Part shown: one piece after another, positions 63,306 through 64,000 of the stretch
Numbering within the stretch: position 1 is the stretch's first letter
How the letters are laid out: each line of letters begins with the position of its first letter
Source of the DNA: Martinezella tropici
Lineage (GTDB): Bacteria; Pseudomonadota; Alphaproteobacteria; Rhizobiales; Rhizobiaceae
Reading direction: 5' to 3'
Assembly: GCA_000799755.1 (NCBI GenBank)
Contig: JUHI01000009.1
Location: 186,001 to 250,000 of the forward strand
Length of the DNA: 64,000 nucleotides
Notes under the pieces: model-generated
Databases searched by the model: none
What the model was told of the DNA's origin: nothing
What the model saw: the letters and a program-made list of their open reading frames with translations, nothing else
Position numbers and translations under genes: made by a program

Positions 63306-64000
63306 GTGGACAAGATCATGCCGGCAACGGCCTATGACGTCGAAGCCATTCGCCGGGATTTCCCGATCCTGGCGAAAACGGTGCACGGCAAGCCGCTGGT
63401 CTATCTCGACAACGGCGCCTCCGCGCAGAAGCCGCAGGTCGTCATCGATGCCATCTCGCATGCCTATTCCAACGAATATGCGAATGTGCATCGCGGCCTG
63501 CACTTCCTCTCCAATGCGGCGACGGAAGCCTATGAGGCGGCTCGTGAAAAGGTGCGCCGCTTCCTGAATGCGCCGTCGGTCGACGATATCGTCTTCACCA
63601 AGAACTCCACGGAGGCGATCAATACGGTCGCCTATGGTTGGGGTATGCCGAAGATTGGTGAGGGTGATGAGATCGTCGTCTCCATCATGGAGCATCACTC
63701 CAACATAGTTCCCTGGCATTTCATCCGGGAGCGGCAGGGCGCCAAGCTCGTCTGGGTGCCTGTCGATGACGAAGGCGCGTTCCATATCGAGGATTTCGAG
63801 AAGAGCCTCACCGAGCGCACCAAGCTTGTTGCCATTACCCATATGTCGAACGCGCTCGGAACCGTCGTTCCGGTGAAGGAAGTGTGCCGCATCGCCCATG
63901 AGCGCGGCATTCCCGTCCTGATCGACGGCTCGCAGGGTGCCGTGCATATGCCCGTCGACGTGCAGGATATCGATTGCGACTGGTACGTCATGACCGGTCA
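63306..64000 (+). CDS. sufS: Cysteine desulfurase SufS, partial (runs off the right edge)
   Basis: The first 231 codons of a SufS/CsdA-type cysteine desulfurase are present. The start is GTG 63306 with GGAGG 8 nt before it; an in-frame ATG at 63318 is an alternative. Visible family features are FPILAKTVHGKPLVYLDNGA, YANVHRGLHFLSNAATEAYE and the PLP-binding ITHMSNALGTVVPVKEV and LIDGSQGAVHMPVDV. The Schiff-base lysine and the active Cys lie beyond the window. It provides sulfur for SufBCD, normally with SufE or SufU. Confidence 0.95.
   Translation, partial: MDKIMPATAYDVEAIRRDFPILAKTVHGKPLVYLDNGASAQKPQVVIDAISHAYSNEYANVHRGLHFLSNAATEAYEAAREKVRRFLNAPSVDDIVFTKNSTEAINTVAYGWGMPKIGEGDEIVVSIMEHHSNIVPWHFIRERQGAKLVWVPVDDEGAFHIEDFEKSLTERTKLVAITHMSNALGTVVPVKEVCRIAHERGIPVLIDGSQGAVHMPVDVQDIDCDWYVMTG

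Noticed and set aside
62046..63947. Minus-strand open frame (633 codons) opposite sufD and sufS
   Set aside because: Antisense to conserved genes; sequence composition typical of GC-rich shadows.

Overview
The window looks like part of the main chromosome of an alphaproteobacterium of the Rhizobiaceae, most likely Rhizobium. This is inferred from the recA-alaS pair, the NADP-type icd, the three-part purS/purQ/purL synthetase, the sufB-C-D-S operon headed by a second cysteine desulfurase, a site resembling an Irr iron-control element, a palindrome typical of rhizobial intergenic elements, DUF1127, a PagL-like lipid A deacylase, and the GC-rich sequence. I found no rRNA, tRNA, insertion sequence, prophage or CRISPR array. 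Gene density is high and most genes are housekeeping or conserved accessory genes.

Layout. 1-2.9 kb: tail of recA, then alaS. 3-6.7 kb: an AraC/GyrI-like regulator, a glutathione S-transferase, icd and a small exported protein. 6.9-12 kb: an RNA methyltransferase overlapping murI, a GNAT, an FMN-dependent hydroxy-acid dehydrogenase and a HerA-like ATPase. 12-17.5 kb: rpsD, glutaminase, ttcA, two tandem inositol-monophosphatase paralogues and a class III cyclase with a membrane tail. 17.5-20 kb: two tandem Bcr/CflA-type exporters. 20-31 kb: grxD, bolA and purL, then purQ, purS and purC, all on the minus strand but interrupted twice. A plus-strand membrane-protein pair sits between grxD and bolA. 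A group of pagL-like, mocR, DUF1127, P-loop ATPase and lipoprotein genes sits between purL and purQ. 31-37 kb: a hydrolase, two membrane proteins, purB, rpe and a periplasmic binding protein. 37-42.8 kb: a tightly packed operon for maturation of a molybdenum hydroxylase (flavin reductase, MoxR, CoxE-like VWA, split XdhC, a molybdopterin-binding/nucleotidyltransferase fusion, TfoX-N). 42.8-54 kb: NUDIX, DEAD-box helicase, M23 peptidase, a ferritin-like protein, a 1-Cys peroxiredoxin, a giant AsmA-like protein, an MGMT-like protein, a hydrolase and tyrS. 54-58 kb: a caspase-fold protein lacking both catalytic residues, a GNAT and a hydrolase. 58.4-64 kb: the iron-sulfur assembly operon (desulfurase, sufB, sufC, sufD, sufS), which runs off the window.

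How the genes connect. Iron-sulfur biology is the clearest theme: the suf operon, the monothiol glutaredoxin/BolA pair, a low-affinity iron permease homologue and the 4Fe-4S enzyme TtcA. The suf promoter carries a near-perfect Irr-type box just downstream of its -10. Purine synthesis is spread over one 12-kb stretch (purL, purQ, purS, purC, purB). The molybdenum block contains maturation factors only; its target enzyme is not in the window.

I see no wholly new multi-gene system that I could defend. The observations most worth following are the dead caspase-fold protein with a long Pro/Ala tail, the two-gene membrane cassette between grxD and bolA, the molybdenum maturation operon with no client enzyme, the duplicated 2TM module on the cyclase, and the MocR operator candidates.
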